Shown: piece after piece, positions 26,801-41,000 of the stretch | Layout of the letters: each line of letters begins with the position of its first letter | How positions within the stretch are numbered: the first letter of the stretch is position 1 | Assembly (NCBI GenBank): GCA_012932295.1 | Contig: JAAONU010000001.1 | Coordinates: 53,895,958 to 53,959,957, forward strand | Origin: Cyclina sinensis | Taxonomy: Eukaryota; Mollusca; Bivalvia; Venerida; Veneridae | Direction of reading: 5' to 3' | DNA: 64,000 bases | Notes under the pieces: generated by a model | Told to the model about the DNA's origin: nothing | Databases searched by the model: none | What the model saw: the letters and a program-made list of their open reading frames with translations, nothing else | Program-made: the position numbers and the translations under genes

Positions 26801-29800
26801 TCACAACATACAGTCTCACATACTTTTATTTTTTCTTTCAAATATATATAAACATTTTACATGTCATTTCATTCTTTCATTTAAAACCTGTCAGAGTTTT
26901 ACACATGGTCTGCAAGTGTGTTATAAAAATAGTTGAAATACTCATACTTTTCACTACTAAACCTGATTATAGAACTAACATGTGGTCTTTTATAAAAACA
27001 TTCATCATATATCTTCTTTATCTGAAACCTATCTGAACATAATGCTTCATCTAGATATAACATCTGAATCTTCATTTTAACATGATCAAGAAATAGGTAA
27101 CTTTCTAAGTAAGTCCTTACACTGAGAAACTTTTGATTTTGATTATGTCTAGAAATTTGTAGTTTTATTATTCACTCGTACGAATTTTTACTTTTTAGAC
27201 ATTAGAGTAAGAATACGAGAATGGTGAAATGTTATGGCATTAGCAAGATATGTAGTTATTCCTCGAAGGCAAATATGTAAAGTGATTTAAAGAATGTAAT
27301 GAATATTGCCCTATGTCAGAAAGCTGAAACCACAGAAAGATAAAAAATAAACAAATGAAAATAGTTGTATTAACACATGCATAGACTTGTATGTGTATTA
27401 AAATGAAATTATAGAGTACTGATTGCACCACTTGGGTAGAAAAAAACAAAATGAAATGTGAAATAAACAGTTAAGCCACAGCACATTCACATCCAACACC
27501 AAAGCATAGTTTCAGCAACATGCAGACAAGATCTTCCAATATAATTTGACTATCTCTTACTCTTTTAGGCTGATTCTGAAGTTTAATATTAGCATTTTCT
27601 CATAGAAAGAAAAGCTTAATTCCTAAAGTCTACTGTAACAGTTCCAAAAGCAATCTAGCCAAGTCTGCATTTGTAGTATTAAGCATCATTCATTTAAATA
27701 AAATGTAAAAAGTAAGAAAGTTTTGATTAAAATAACAGAACAGTTTGAAGCAGAAACTGATATAAGTTAGCTATGAAATGCCTCTACAGTTGAACAGACT
27801 TTCTAAAAGAAAAAGTGTGATTTGAGCCATTGAGTCTGTGATTATGCTGAAGTAGATGCAACCCTTGGGTATAGCTAAATTTTTGACAAGCCATACAATG
27901 TCAGCTATGACATGGCTAAATCTCAGCCATTATTATATACAATCTTTTCTGTATGAGCTAAATTTCTTACACAGCTAGGTATTGGCTAATTTACTGACAA
28001 AACCACATATTCAGCTAAAAGGGACATAACCATGCTACAATGGTACCCAAAATTACCGTCCTAGCACTTATAATACCAGTCCACTTTGTATTCAACTAAA
28101 AGTCTGCACTAGTTACATAGAGTATGACAGTTAAGGTAAAAAGAAAGATCTATCACCAATGCTATGACTACCACACCAAATAATTACTTACCTATCTACA
28201 ACACTGTTATAAAGTCAAACAAAACAGAAAACCTTTTACACATATTGACACATCAAATACATGGTATACCTCTTTTGAAAAGAATACAATATGGGTGTTT
28301 TGGGAGACTTCTTTGCAAAATATTTCAGGTTTACGCAATTCTCTAAATGTTGATTTTTATTTCTTACATGGCACTGACTCTAAAAACATTTTATTCCATC
28401 AAGTTAAAGAATCAAGTTAAAGATCCCAAATGCATACAATCATTTATTGTATACCTATCAATGTTTATATAAATGAAATACTTGACAAAACCTGCCGTAA
28501 ATACTGCTCTTCAGATGGAAAAAATCTGTATTCAACGAAATCACTTGTGTTTTATATGTTTCATCCATTCATTATGTACACAACTCATAATTGCATACAG
28601 CAAACAAAGTGTGGTTTATGTTTTATGTATTTGTACCACCCAAGAATGATTTGGAATTAACATAATAGAAGGAAAACTTTAATTCAATATGTGTTAGTTA
28701 ATACAGGTGTTATTCATTCTCACTGGTTATGTATTTTGCTGATCACACTAAGCTTTCTGTCTAATTTGTGATCAGTAAATACAAAACCCACTTGAAACAT
28801 CTTGACCCCAAGATTAACATGATGTCATAATATTCTGTTGACATTTTACTATAGCTAATAATATAACAAATTATCTATAATTTTTATGCAAAGAAGTCTC
28901 TATTTCACCAGTAATACAGCACAATAAGACAATTTCAGATAATAAATGGTTAGCCGGAAACATCAGTTAATACAATTTTTGTTTATAACAGAAATAACTT
29001 TGACATTTTTGTTTTCAGGGCAGCATTAGCATAACAACCATCACCCAAAAACTTGTTATTTTAAACTTTTCAATCCTGCAAATTTCAATTACCACAATTT
29101 TGAAACATACAAATGAATTTAATGAAATAAATGAAAAACAAAATCTTAAATCAAACCAGATTTATGTATCTTGGAATAACATCCAATGTAACAAATAAAA
29201 AAACCTTTCCCATTTACAACTACAGCAGGAAAAGTGACCTGGTACCCGACTAGTAACATGGTACAATCCATAGTAATATTTAAGGAAACATTAATCTTTA
29301 TACTGAAAATGCAGGATAGAAAGACACAATTTCTGAACCGGTATACAATTTCTACTAACATATATAAATCATGATCAACTCACTTCAGTTCAAAACTAAA
29401 CTGCAAATAACATCAACTCAGTTCAAACCCATCTTTTTTCTTGTTATTGTTTTGTTAAATCTGTAATTTCTCTTATTTTAAATCTTTCTGTATTATACTG
29501 TAAATATTAAAGAAACATACAATTATTTATAGGGGTGATTTACAATTAAAATTCTCGAATATTGTTAATTTTACTGGAGAGTTCAATACATGTATAATGC
29601 ATTTTTTAAGTTTCTCTTTTGACATGCTTAGTAAACAACAGTTTAACATTTTACAATACTAACCTCTTAATAAGAATACTGTTCTCATCTTTATATCGTA
29701 TTTTTACCCCGTCTTCTTTTGTTTTTTCTTCTGTTACTTTGACTAGTTGTTTTTCTAAGGATTTTATCTGTTTATAAAAGAATAAATATAAGGGACATAA

Positions 29801-32800
29801 CTCACTGCAGACACAAAATATATCATACTTCTAGTTGCCTCCCCTGCATCACATTTCAATTTATGAAACTAGTGTAAATCCAGATACATTAATTTACTGT
29901 AGTCAGTACCTTCATATAATGTGTATCAAAGTTTTTTTTTTCTTTCTTTTTACCAACATTTCTCATTTGAATAGAATAGAATTTGAATAGAAAGTCAGAC
30001 TTATTGAGAATATATAAAGCCTTGAGCTACTGCAGGAATTAGACAACTTTTACTATTAAACACATTTATTCTCCCGAAATTCCTAATCCTATATGCCAGT
30101 CACTAGGCAAACAGGCAACTGGTTACTATCCTTTAAATATTTGTTGGCTCAACAACTGACCTTATAAATGTCAGATTACAAGTACCATGCAGGACTCGAA
30201 CCACAGACCTGCCACTCCATAAATGGATGCCTTTACCACTAGATCTGGGAAATGGTGTTAAAGTATACCAAAAAGTTTACCCTATCAGTGAGTTCTTGAA
30301 AACTACCATCTATATCATCATATATATCTTCATTTGGGCTTCGCAAACCTCTCGCTAATTGACTGAAATAACAAAACAATTAATTCATTAAGTACAATTA
30401 TTGCCGTCAAAGATAAACTGATAATTGTAATGAGGGGCAAAATTAATATTGTCCTAACAATAAAGCATATCACACATTATTCAACCTTGAGGGTGTCTTT
30501 GATTTTTACTGTCACCTTTTTACATTTAATAGTGTAACAAGGAAACGAAAACAATTATACTGGAGTCACAGTAAACTCAAGTTAAAAGAAAGAGTACTTT
30601 TTAAAAACATGGTGTATCACTGCCCATTCACATAAATTTGAGCCACTTTTTGGAGGCAATGTTGGTCTTAAAACTAAAGATGTCAAGCTTTTGACAAATA
30701 AACCATTTAAATCTTATGACATAATCTCAAATTCACACACTAAAAATCATGCATAACCTTTAAACAATGCATTTTGCCTTTACCCCTGCTGGCTGCAACT
30801 GTTTTTGCCTTTGAACTTATAACATACATTGACAAGCCTCCACACTATCATTTGTAAATGATCTTAATTTCATCTTCCCTTCTTACAATTTAATCATTAA
30901 ACTAATAACCCCATAAATTAAGAATGGTTCTGTTCAGATGAAATGATGGACAGGTTCATTGTAAAAATACAGCAGGGAATTGGATTAACCCTTAACCTGC
31001 TGGAACTGCAAGTGATCAGCCTTTGCCACCATTATAGAGCCAGGCCAGCCTGCATATCTGTGCAGTCTGACCAGGCTCTATACTGTTGGTAGCTCAATTT
31101 TTGTATTTTGATATTGAAATCACGTAAACTTTGAATGGTCTCTTCCAAATTCAAAGCTGGGCAGATCCATTACAAAAATTCAGCAGAGTAATAAGGGTTA
31201 AACAAGTTATGCTCCGGACAAGGAAAACCGATAAAGGGCAATAACTCCACAAATAGTGAAGATGGAGTTATGATTCTTAGACACTGCACTCCCTCTCATT
31301 GTGCTTGACCATTGTATGAAGGTGCACTGAATTCCAACCAGTAGTTTTCAAGTTACACTCTGGACAAGGTACAGCCCGACTGACGGTCCGACCAACCAAC
31401 CAACCACCGGGTGACTCCTATATACCCCCCAAATCTTCGTTTTGGGGATATAATAAATACATATACAGCAAAAAGCTTATATTTTACCTAGCATATGCTG
31501 CAGAGGATATTCTTCGGCTTGGTCTGAAAAATATAGATAGAATGTGACAGATTGTGATTACTATACTTAACTATTTATATACAGTTAGTATTCAATATCA
31601 CCAGTTAGTCGATCAAGATCATAAAGGTTGTTCTCTTTAATGAGCTATTTCTGAATATACATAACAAGAATGTGGATAAATTTAGGCTGACTGGGCCACC
31701 ATATGGATCCTTAGGTTAAGCAAGTAATTTGGGACTTGGGAGAAACAGTATAGATGCCCCAAAAAACTACATTCACTGTTATTAAACACACCTGATTTAT
31801 TTTGTATTTGCTAAAAGTTCTCTTTAAATACAAAGGGCAACCAATCTTTAAGTTATCTATCAATCATTTCACACTTAAGTTAGACCAACTGAAGCAAGCT
31901 GATTATACTTAATTGAAAATCAATAAGGTTTTTTTTATGTCAAAAGCTCTCTGATCTTTAGAATTTGCTACAATAATGTCTAGGTGTCCAGGCCATCTGA
32001 CATTTGTGACAAAAGCACTGTTACAATAAATAGTCATTGAAGTGAGTTCATAAGAACTAAAATACTTTATTATTTGCAGATATTATCACTAAAACTTAAG
32101 ATGCTCAATATTCTACATAAAAAGAACTACTATAAATTACATGGGTGTGTTTCATAACCTGCTGAGTAACGAAAGATTTGCACTGATAATTTTCACTTGT
32201 ATTCAATGGCTTGAGTATTGACTTGCGTGTAAAATTTCTACTTTTTACGCCCAAATTGAGAACTTATAACATCTCGTTCTGACGTCAAACACTATACAGC
32301 TACGTTAATTAACTAAATCTTTTATGGTATAGAACTTAGGATAACAGAACTGTGATTTTGTAAATATTAATAGTGAAAAAATTCGAGATACCATCTTTGA
32401 GTCATAACCTACGTCAAATTTTGAAATAATTGCCTTTTCTTTATTCTATGCAAAGTCTTCACAATTTACTTTCAAACATATTAAGTGTCATTTACGGCAA
32501 TTTAAAATGTTGAGAATGTCATTAATTTGTAATAAGTATTTCATGCTAACTTTAAAGTTTTAATTAGAAGGAACTGCTATATTTGATGTTAAACCCAAGA
32601 TGGCAGACACTTTGTCTTCATTTAAAAACCTAGGGGTACAAAACACATTATGTTAGCATTCTACAAAGGCTAAAAATATATGATTTTGATCAAATTTACT
32701 TCTAAGTATGTATATAACCAGTCTGACACCCAAATTAGTTTAAAATTAAGTGAATTAAGTTTATACAAGTGAATTAAGTTTTCAAAATGGTACAAAGGTT

Positions 32801-35800
32801 GCCCTGTTTCATACCTTTGTATTAACAATGACAAAAGTCTGGTAAAAACAAACAGACAGAATGATAGGCCAATTTTTTGCTAAACACACACTGAACTAAA
32901 CAAATAATGCAAGGGTGCTATCTGATTACCTATAATTAATGTCTACCCCTCCTTACTGCCAAGGGGTAGAATTATATATATAAATGACATAAACCTCACT
33001 GCTAGGTTGACTTCTTAAATGAAACACCTACCCAAGGGTATTTGCTGTCATTTTCTTACCTGCTAAAGAATTCTCATACATGTTTTGGTTTTCTCCATGA
33101 GTCAACATTAATATTACTTATAATACATATAACCAATATTATAGTGATTTTAAGGGACAGAATATTAATTTTTACCAGTATAGACATAAACAACCTGCAG
33201 ACCACGACATTTTTAGGCTGCAGTGTTCAGGATGGTCACATGGTCTGAGCATTGAACTGCAATATTATTCACATGAGAAAACAAACAGTGTGCATGACCA
33301 TAGAACCTACACACTGGTATGACAAAATCTGTGACCACAGTCACCATAAAGTGAAAAGATACAAAAGAAAATCAAATAAAAAAATACAGTTTCAAAGAAA
33401 CCATTGAAACACACACAAAATGTGCAGGTGGTTAGGTTGAAAGGCATTTATAGTGGCATAAGCCTAAATATCTGCATACACTACATTCTTGACCCCAGCC
33501 CTGCATCCCCTAATAACCTTTTAAAACTGTGCACTCTGACTTACATCATGTCTCTTTTCTTTGGCCTGTTAAACACAATCATGCTTTACATCTCTACAGA
33601 CTTACAGTATAAACAAGTCAACAACAACAGATAACAAGTGTTGTCACATGTGGTTTTCTTTGCTATAAAGAATTGATGTTCACATGGTTTTTATCGTAAA
33701 TTCTTTTTTTTTAATCATCCCATGTATAAGGGTAATGATTTTGTTTTCTGTCACTATTTTCAGACATTATGCTGGATGCCCATTCTGTAACCAGACAGAC
33801 TTAGGGCATGGAGTGACATTAGGACACATCAAAGCTGTACTCTTGGAGGGATACGGACTGAAAACAAACCATCTCCCTGACTACAAGATCACAACACTTT
33901 CTCTGTGCCTTACATTGTATACACCATTTACATTTTAACAGAATGATAATAAAAATTTCCTGTAGTGGAGTTATTAAATTTTGTATATTGGGCCAATTGA
34001 TTTTAGCACAGTCTTGTTATAGAACAATAAAACCTAGACAAAAGTAATATAATATGTGGCTTCTATGAATTATTTAACAATCTCACACCAATGTCAGTTT
34101 ATACCTATCAACTTGTATAAAACATAATATTGCTTTTAATTACAACTGACATATTAAGCTCATGTAAAGTTCCACAAATATTTGCAAAAAACAAAGTAAT
34201 ATGATTTAATTTCATGTGTTGTCAAGTGTGTGCAACTGTCTTGTTTCGTTAAATCAATTTCTTTATTATCCTTTCTTTCTCTATGTTAAGGAAATAGGTG
34301 CTTCAACTTGGCAGCATTTTCTTATTATGTATAAAACTGCCAAATATAAAATAAGGGGAATTAAATAAATAAAAACTTAGTCCAGGAAGGTTAATGCTCA
34401 GACTGAAATTTATCAAAAAGCCTTGATCTACTATAAACTAGACCAAATCTATTGACTGCTTTAGGTTGGAAACTCTTGGATAATACAAGGCAGTGTTATG
34501 ACCCTAATTCTGTTAAACTGACCACATTACAGTACAGTAAGGTGATCAATAGCCAGTATGGTAAATTCTACTCAGAATATTGGTATAGCTGATACATTGT
34601 TCCTGTAAAATAATGGACAAGATGAAATTAGAAAACTATAATCCTGAAAATTCTGACCTAGTTTTAGTTTGCCCGAAACAAAACAAACAAGAGATGTCAG
34701 AATGATATGTATGCCCCCTCCCTTTTACCTACTGACATTAAAAACACAGGTGGTTTTCTACTCAATTAGGGCTATCATTCCATGAAGCTTGAAAGCTGTT
34801 GGTCAAATGGTACTCCAGTTATTGAGCAGAAATTCAAGCTGACAGTGAAATTGACCTTTGACCTACTGAAATAAAAAACAATAGGGTTCTTCTACTCAGT
34901 ATGGGCATTACCATTCTATGAAGTTTAAAGGCTGAAGGTCAAATAAAATTCTAGTTATTGCATGCAAACCATTTTCAAACTGAAGGTAACTATGACCGAC
35001 CTTTGACCTAATGATCTCAATAACAATTGGTGTCTTTTACTCAATAAGGTCAACCATATTTTGTAGTTTGAAGGCTGTAGGTAAACTGGTACTCATGCTA
35101 TTGAGCAGAAACAGTTTTCAAATTCAAAGTGATGGTAACCTTGACCTTTAACCTTCTGATCTAAAAACAATAGGGGTTTTCTACTCAATTAGGGAAACCA
35201 TTACCTATTAAGTTTGAAGACTTGGGGTAAAATGATACTCAAGTTATTGATCAGAAACCACTTCCCAATTTAAGGTGATCTGGACCTTGACCTTTGACCT
35301 ACTGACTCCCAAAACAATAGGGGTTTTCTCCTCAATAAGGGCAACAACTCCATGAAGTTTGAAGACTCCGGGTCAAATGGTGTTTTAGGTTTTTGAGTGG
35401 AAACCATTTTAAAATTCAAGGTGATCATGACTTCGACCATTGACCTATTGACTCCGAAAACGATAGCGGTCTTCTACTCAATAAGAGTAAGCATTCAATG
35501 AAGTCTGAAGGCTCAGGGTGAAATGATGCTCGAGCTATTGAACAGAAACCAAGTTTAGATAAAAGGTTACTGTGACTTTGACTTTTGATCTATTGACCTA
35601 AAAAACAATAAGGGTCCTCTTCACAATTACGGCAACCACTCTATTAAGTTTGAAGGCTGTGAGTCAAATGGTATTTTAGTAGAAACCACTTTTAAATTGA
35701 AAGTGACTGTGACCTTGACCTTTGATCTAATGACCCAAAAAGATGAAAGGGGTCTTCAATTCAATAAAGGCAACTATATTATGAAGTTTGAAGGCTGTGG

Positions 35801-38019
35801 GTCAAATGGTACTTGAGTTATTTAGCGGACATGGTTTTCAAATTCAATATGACCTTGACTTTTTACCTACTGATCCTAAAAATGACAGGGGATTCATCTA
35901 CTTGATAAGGGCAACCATCCAATGACGTTTGAAGGGTGTAGGTCAAATGGTACTTGAGTTATTGAATGGAAACAATGTTGTCTATTAACCAACCAACCAA
36001 CCAACATCTGCAAAACAATATAATCCCACTTCTTCAAAGGGGGGCATAAGATGTTAGAAATCAGTGAACACCATCTCAGACTGCTGTTTGTTGAGCTCAG
36101 CTCTTCAGTAATTGAGATGAGATTTGAAAACCCAGCCCCATGTAAAAACTGAAAAAGTACATGTTCTGTTTATATACTAATAGAGCAAAACATGAATCAT
36201 GATATGTTTCACAGTTAAGAAAGACACAGGGAATTTCCCTCTAACATATAACTAATACCATATGTTACAGCAGATGTTTTGATTAATTTCTGTTTTTCCC
36301 TCCATGTAAACTAATGAATGTAAAATCTGTTCACATTAGCTCTATGCTCATTGGTACTCCTTAAGAGGTTTTATAGTTTTAGTGCCATCAAGCACTTTTT
36401 AACAAATCTAGTTCAACTGCATTTCATGAGTGCGTAATATTTTGTACATCATGAACATCATGTCAATACATGTATTATAATTATTTTCATCAATCTAATC
36501 TGTTTTTTAATAGAGGAGGAAGTTGAATTTATTTTCTAATTACAGATATTTCCAGCAAACTTCTTTATGCTATTTAATACTAATTCTACACTGAATTTCA
36601 TTTCAAAATATGATAAAAAATATATAAAATATGATAATAAGTATAAATCTGCCTCTATAATTCCAACACCTCTGCAAAAAAAATAAATAAATAAATTCAT
36701 CTTTTCATAAATGAATACATGTACACACAATCAGAAACTTTCTGCAAAGATCTAATTATGATTTGTTATTTGACGTATTTTGACAGGCAAGGTCAACTGT
36801 CAATTTCTAGTAATTACTTATAGTCATGAAATATTGATCAAGCTGATATACTTTCATAATAAAAAATATCTTAACTATATCTGAAAGTGATCAATACCCA
36901 ACTTGTTCAAGGGCATATAACTCTGAAACAATATCACTGAGCAATGCATAAATACTGTCACTATTTAACCTTAACTGTGTGTAATATATTTATAGTCAAT
37001 CTGTGTAATTATAAGAAGAACTTTGCAATTTTTTCAAACAAATTAGGTATGGCTAATATCTTTAACATACACTTCCATTAAAATTAATATAGTTAGATTT
37101 TTTTAGACTGGTTATATAAATCAGGTTAATAACAAATGTATCACCAGTGTAACAGAGGAGACTATTTAATATTTTTTTCAGGACCAAATAAGAAACATGT
37201 AAATGTCAGACAATAAATAATTAAATGTCAAATGATTCACAACATAATACATGCTTATAAACAAATAATGTAATTATTAACTGTGACATTTATATAGCAT
37301 TTTCCCCAAAAATTACGAACGACCATTAGCATTAACATAAGACAGTTATGTCCAGTGGGTATTTAGTTCACTTTTAGAGGTAAATAACTGTTTCATTGGA
37401 GCTGGACAGCTGCCCTGTCAAATGCAAGCACAGCCTAACAGTATGCGGGACCAAGTGCTGATACATAATTCAGTCATATAAAATCCCCTTTAGCATGTGA
37501 CTCACAACACTTACTATAATGAACTTTACCCTGGCAAAATGATTGACTGAGCGACTGAAATTATCAATAACAAAAAAAAAGGGTGTTTGATAAAAACCTA
37601 CTTCCCACTTGAGGAATGTTGAAATATACTGCATTACAGGGGTCATCTACTGTATTGCCCTCTTTCATTATATGCACCTACAATAGTTTGTAACTCAACC
37701 CCTCAATATATAGCATGCTGAAACTTATTTGCTTCAACTTTATTCCAAAGAAATTCACCTGTCAAATGACTGCCCTTAAGACACTGTGGTGACCTTTCAT
37801 GAAAATATTATCACTTTAAGTAATTCTAACTTAACTGGTCATTACGATTTTTGGTGAAATGAGGCATTTACTGCACCTTGTATATTTCCAAGGGACAGGA
37901 CTGACCTCCAGATTTTGCCTAGCTCAAAAAGTACAGTACAGTCAAAATAACAATAACCCAATTCCCTATAGACTGGGCTTAATCATGATTACAGAAATAT
38001 GTCATTACAAGAAGAAATG

Positions 38020-38056
<37 letters not shown>

Positions 38057-41000
38057 TTAAGCTTATTTAACGTCGGTACCGGTAGCCCATATGACCGACG
38101 CCCCCTGAAGAGATTAGTTATTTTATGTTGTGGGGGTAGTGCAAGATACAGAAAGCATCCCATTCCAGAGACACCCCTGGTTCTTTTTCATGCTCAGTGT
38201 ATAGCACTGATACATGGGACCTTGGTTTAAAGTCTCATCCGAAAGACTATTAGTAATGTTAGTGGAGGAGCGGGGGATCGAACTCAGGACCCCTGCTTTA
38301 CCAGTCCAGCGCGTTACCACTGGACCACATCCGCTCCTGAAGAAATGTCTAAAACTAAGAATTAATTTATATTACTGTACTGAATGGCCCTGTAATTATT
38401 ACATTTTCACACCTACTGACATTATTGATCTCTTATTAATAGTTTCCAGTGTTAAGGTTTTGAAGATGCTTAATCAAATATTCTGTTTGACAGAGTACAA
38501 ACACATACACTGTACACTGCTTTTTGCAACTTAAAAAGGAAGCTTAATTTAATCTCTTTTTAACTTTTTCCTGTGTAAAATTTTTTTAAGAATAATCTAT
38601 TAATATCCCAACTGTCAAATGAGGTACATAAAAATTTTGGTGAGACTTGAAACCATTACTTATATGGAGTAACTGCCTGTCTTAGGCAGATACATTACTT
38701 TTCCAACCCTAACAAATCATGAAGAACTTTCAAAGTCAAAGCCAAAAATTCTTTTGACAGGATTTAAACCCATATATCTTACAGCAATGGGTCTATATCA
38801 AACAGTGTAATTTTAACACCTGGTTTTACTTTATATGGTATTCTTGCTTGCCTATAGTCTTTCACAGACCCTTAATGACATGTAACAACTCCTTAAAATA
38901 AATCAAGGAAAGGACTGAGAATGATGCTGGGTGATGTAACTTTTCCAACATACAATCCAATATAAAGCAAGCAAGAAGTATTTACCCTCTGTGTCTATTT
39001 CTTGGGCTCCGTCTGGATCTATGGCAACTGTCACAGCTGAAATAGGGAAGGGGAATTGTGGGTAAATATGGAATCATACAATGTAAGGGGCATTATGTAA
39101 TACTGGGACACAAGAAGGAAGATATAGCAGGGTTACAGGGTCTATAAACTTAACCTGGTCTGTGACATGGTATGTGGATAGAAAAAACCTTTAAACAAAA
39201 TGCTACCTTTCAAGACAACTTCCTTGTAGAGAAAAAAGTAAAAAGGAAGTATTTATGCAACATATATGCAGGTATATAGATAAAACTCATCTCTGCGCTT
39301 TAAGCATGCCTTATAGCTACCGGTAGTCAAAATTTTAAGAGAATAAACTTTTTTTTCCTTTTTCTGTTTTGAATTCAGGTCTTGTTGGCAGTTAAAAAAT
39401 GATGTCACAAACCATTAAGTTTATCATATGAACTGATTGCATGACAAAAGAAATTCACCAGGCAAAACATGACAATATTCAATAGCTTGTTTAAAGAAAA
39501 GGAGTTGAACAGTAGACGGTTACAAAAGGAAGTATTTATTTCATCATATTTAGTTCTAGTGACAATTATTTATTTGTACAAAATGTAGGCATTCATGTAC
39601 GAGATCTCTTAGTGTGGTTGGCAAAAACAAGGAAGCCCAGCTGATACTTAAGGTTGCACAGCTATCACTCAACTATCACTTAATGACCTGGCTCAGATAA
39701 CAATGTAGCAATTGCTGAATATAACTGCAGCAAGACCTTACAGAGGTTATCATTTTAATCATCTTGGCCCACTTTAATACTGCGACTGAAAAATCTTCCC
39801 TACTACATAATTTAAAATGTAATTACAACTGCCTTAATTTGGGTCAAACTGCATTGTATCAGACAACCAATTAATACATGTGCTTCTTATATTCATTCTT
39901 ATGAAGTTTTTTTTCAGATTCTCAGACAGTCCTGTTAATACTTACGATAAATTAGCGTCAGAGGAATCAGATTCTAGATCAACTACGCCGTAATCCTCAA
40001 AGTTTTCTTCATCAGTCCTACTGTAATAAAAACAAGATGACAACAGTTATTTTAGCTCAATTCAATAACAGCACAGCAATATTGGTACATCACACAAGAG
40101 TAAAGAGTAGCAAATGACACAGCTACTGTTTTCTGGTACTAAGATGAAACAAAATGCCTCCACGCCAAAATTCATTCTCTGGTAATAGTATATGTATAAT
40201 TAAGGTGCTTCATCAATACACAGAGTGGATCAAATATGAATTTGTTACACCTTTTCACCTCAAAGTCAGGTCATATAATCAATCATCATGATTTATTGTC
40301 TATTGTACACTGCCTTACTCAATACTGGAACAATTTAGCAAATCATTTATTTCCCTAAATGGATGGACAATTTAATAACCCCTGAATTTGTAAACCTTGA
40401 AAATAAACAATTACTCCTAATTTTCAGATAGATCATCATAAATATTTTCTAATGACTTGCTTGAATCAAGAAAGTTTATACACTAGCTCAGATCTGTGTA
40501 CAGAAATGATCAATCTTGTTTACAGATTTAAATAATCCCAGACAATGGAAGCATTGTGAAGCAAAATACCTATTTTTTTTATTAACTTCTCTTATATGAT
40601 CACTAAATATTTCTTCTCATCAGTATTTCATTAAAGAAACAGTATACAATTTCATGATGATACGCATTATTTATACCAGTAAGTTCATGTGTCATTTTAA
40701 GACTACAGTTACAAGTAACTGCCTCATTTATCTTCCCTGGAAATGCTTATACGATTTCCTACCAACGATCCTTCACCAATCAATACATTCCATTGAATGG
40801 AATCTAAGCAACAAGTGATAGAATTGAAAACCTCTGGAGATCAAGTAAACAGAAATGTCTGCATAAATTGTCAGGGAAATATTTCCTAGATTCCTTTAAA
40901 TATTCGCAAAATCATTATGACTTAAAGATGAAATACTGTTCTAGAAAATCTTATTTTCTTTTAATTTTAACAGAAATTTGAATGGTTAGATATTTATAGT

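Larger units (their letters stand above)
30363..31487 (-). other. RAB11FIP intron 7
   Basis: The intron is ~1.1 kb and mostly made of two adjacent mobile elements: a ~216-bp inverted-repeat element (30985-31200) and a single-unit relative of the tandem-repeat elements (31.2-31.45 kb). Confidence 0.8.
31524..38985 (-). other. RAB11FIP intron 6
   Basis: This is the second-longest intron, at ~7.5 kb. It contains a possible + strand exon near 33.77-33.94 kb, an eight-unit ~145-bp tandem array (34.7-36.05 kb) and a well preserved SINE with target duplications (38.01-38.35 kb). The remainder is AT-rich and featureless. Confidence 0.8.

Noticed and set aside
37859..38534. Two + strand frames of 123 and 106 codons
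   Set aside because: They run through the SINE and its (CTAT)n tail and have no protein character of their own.
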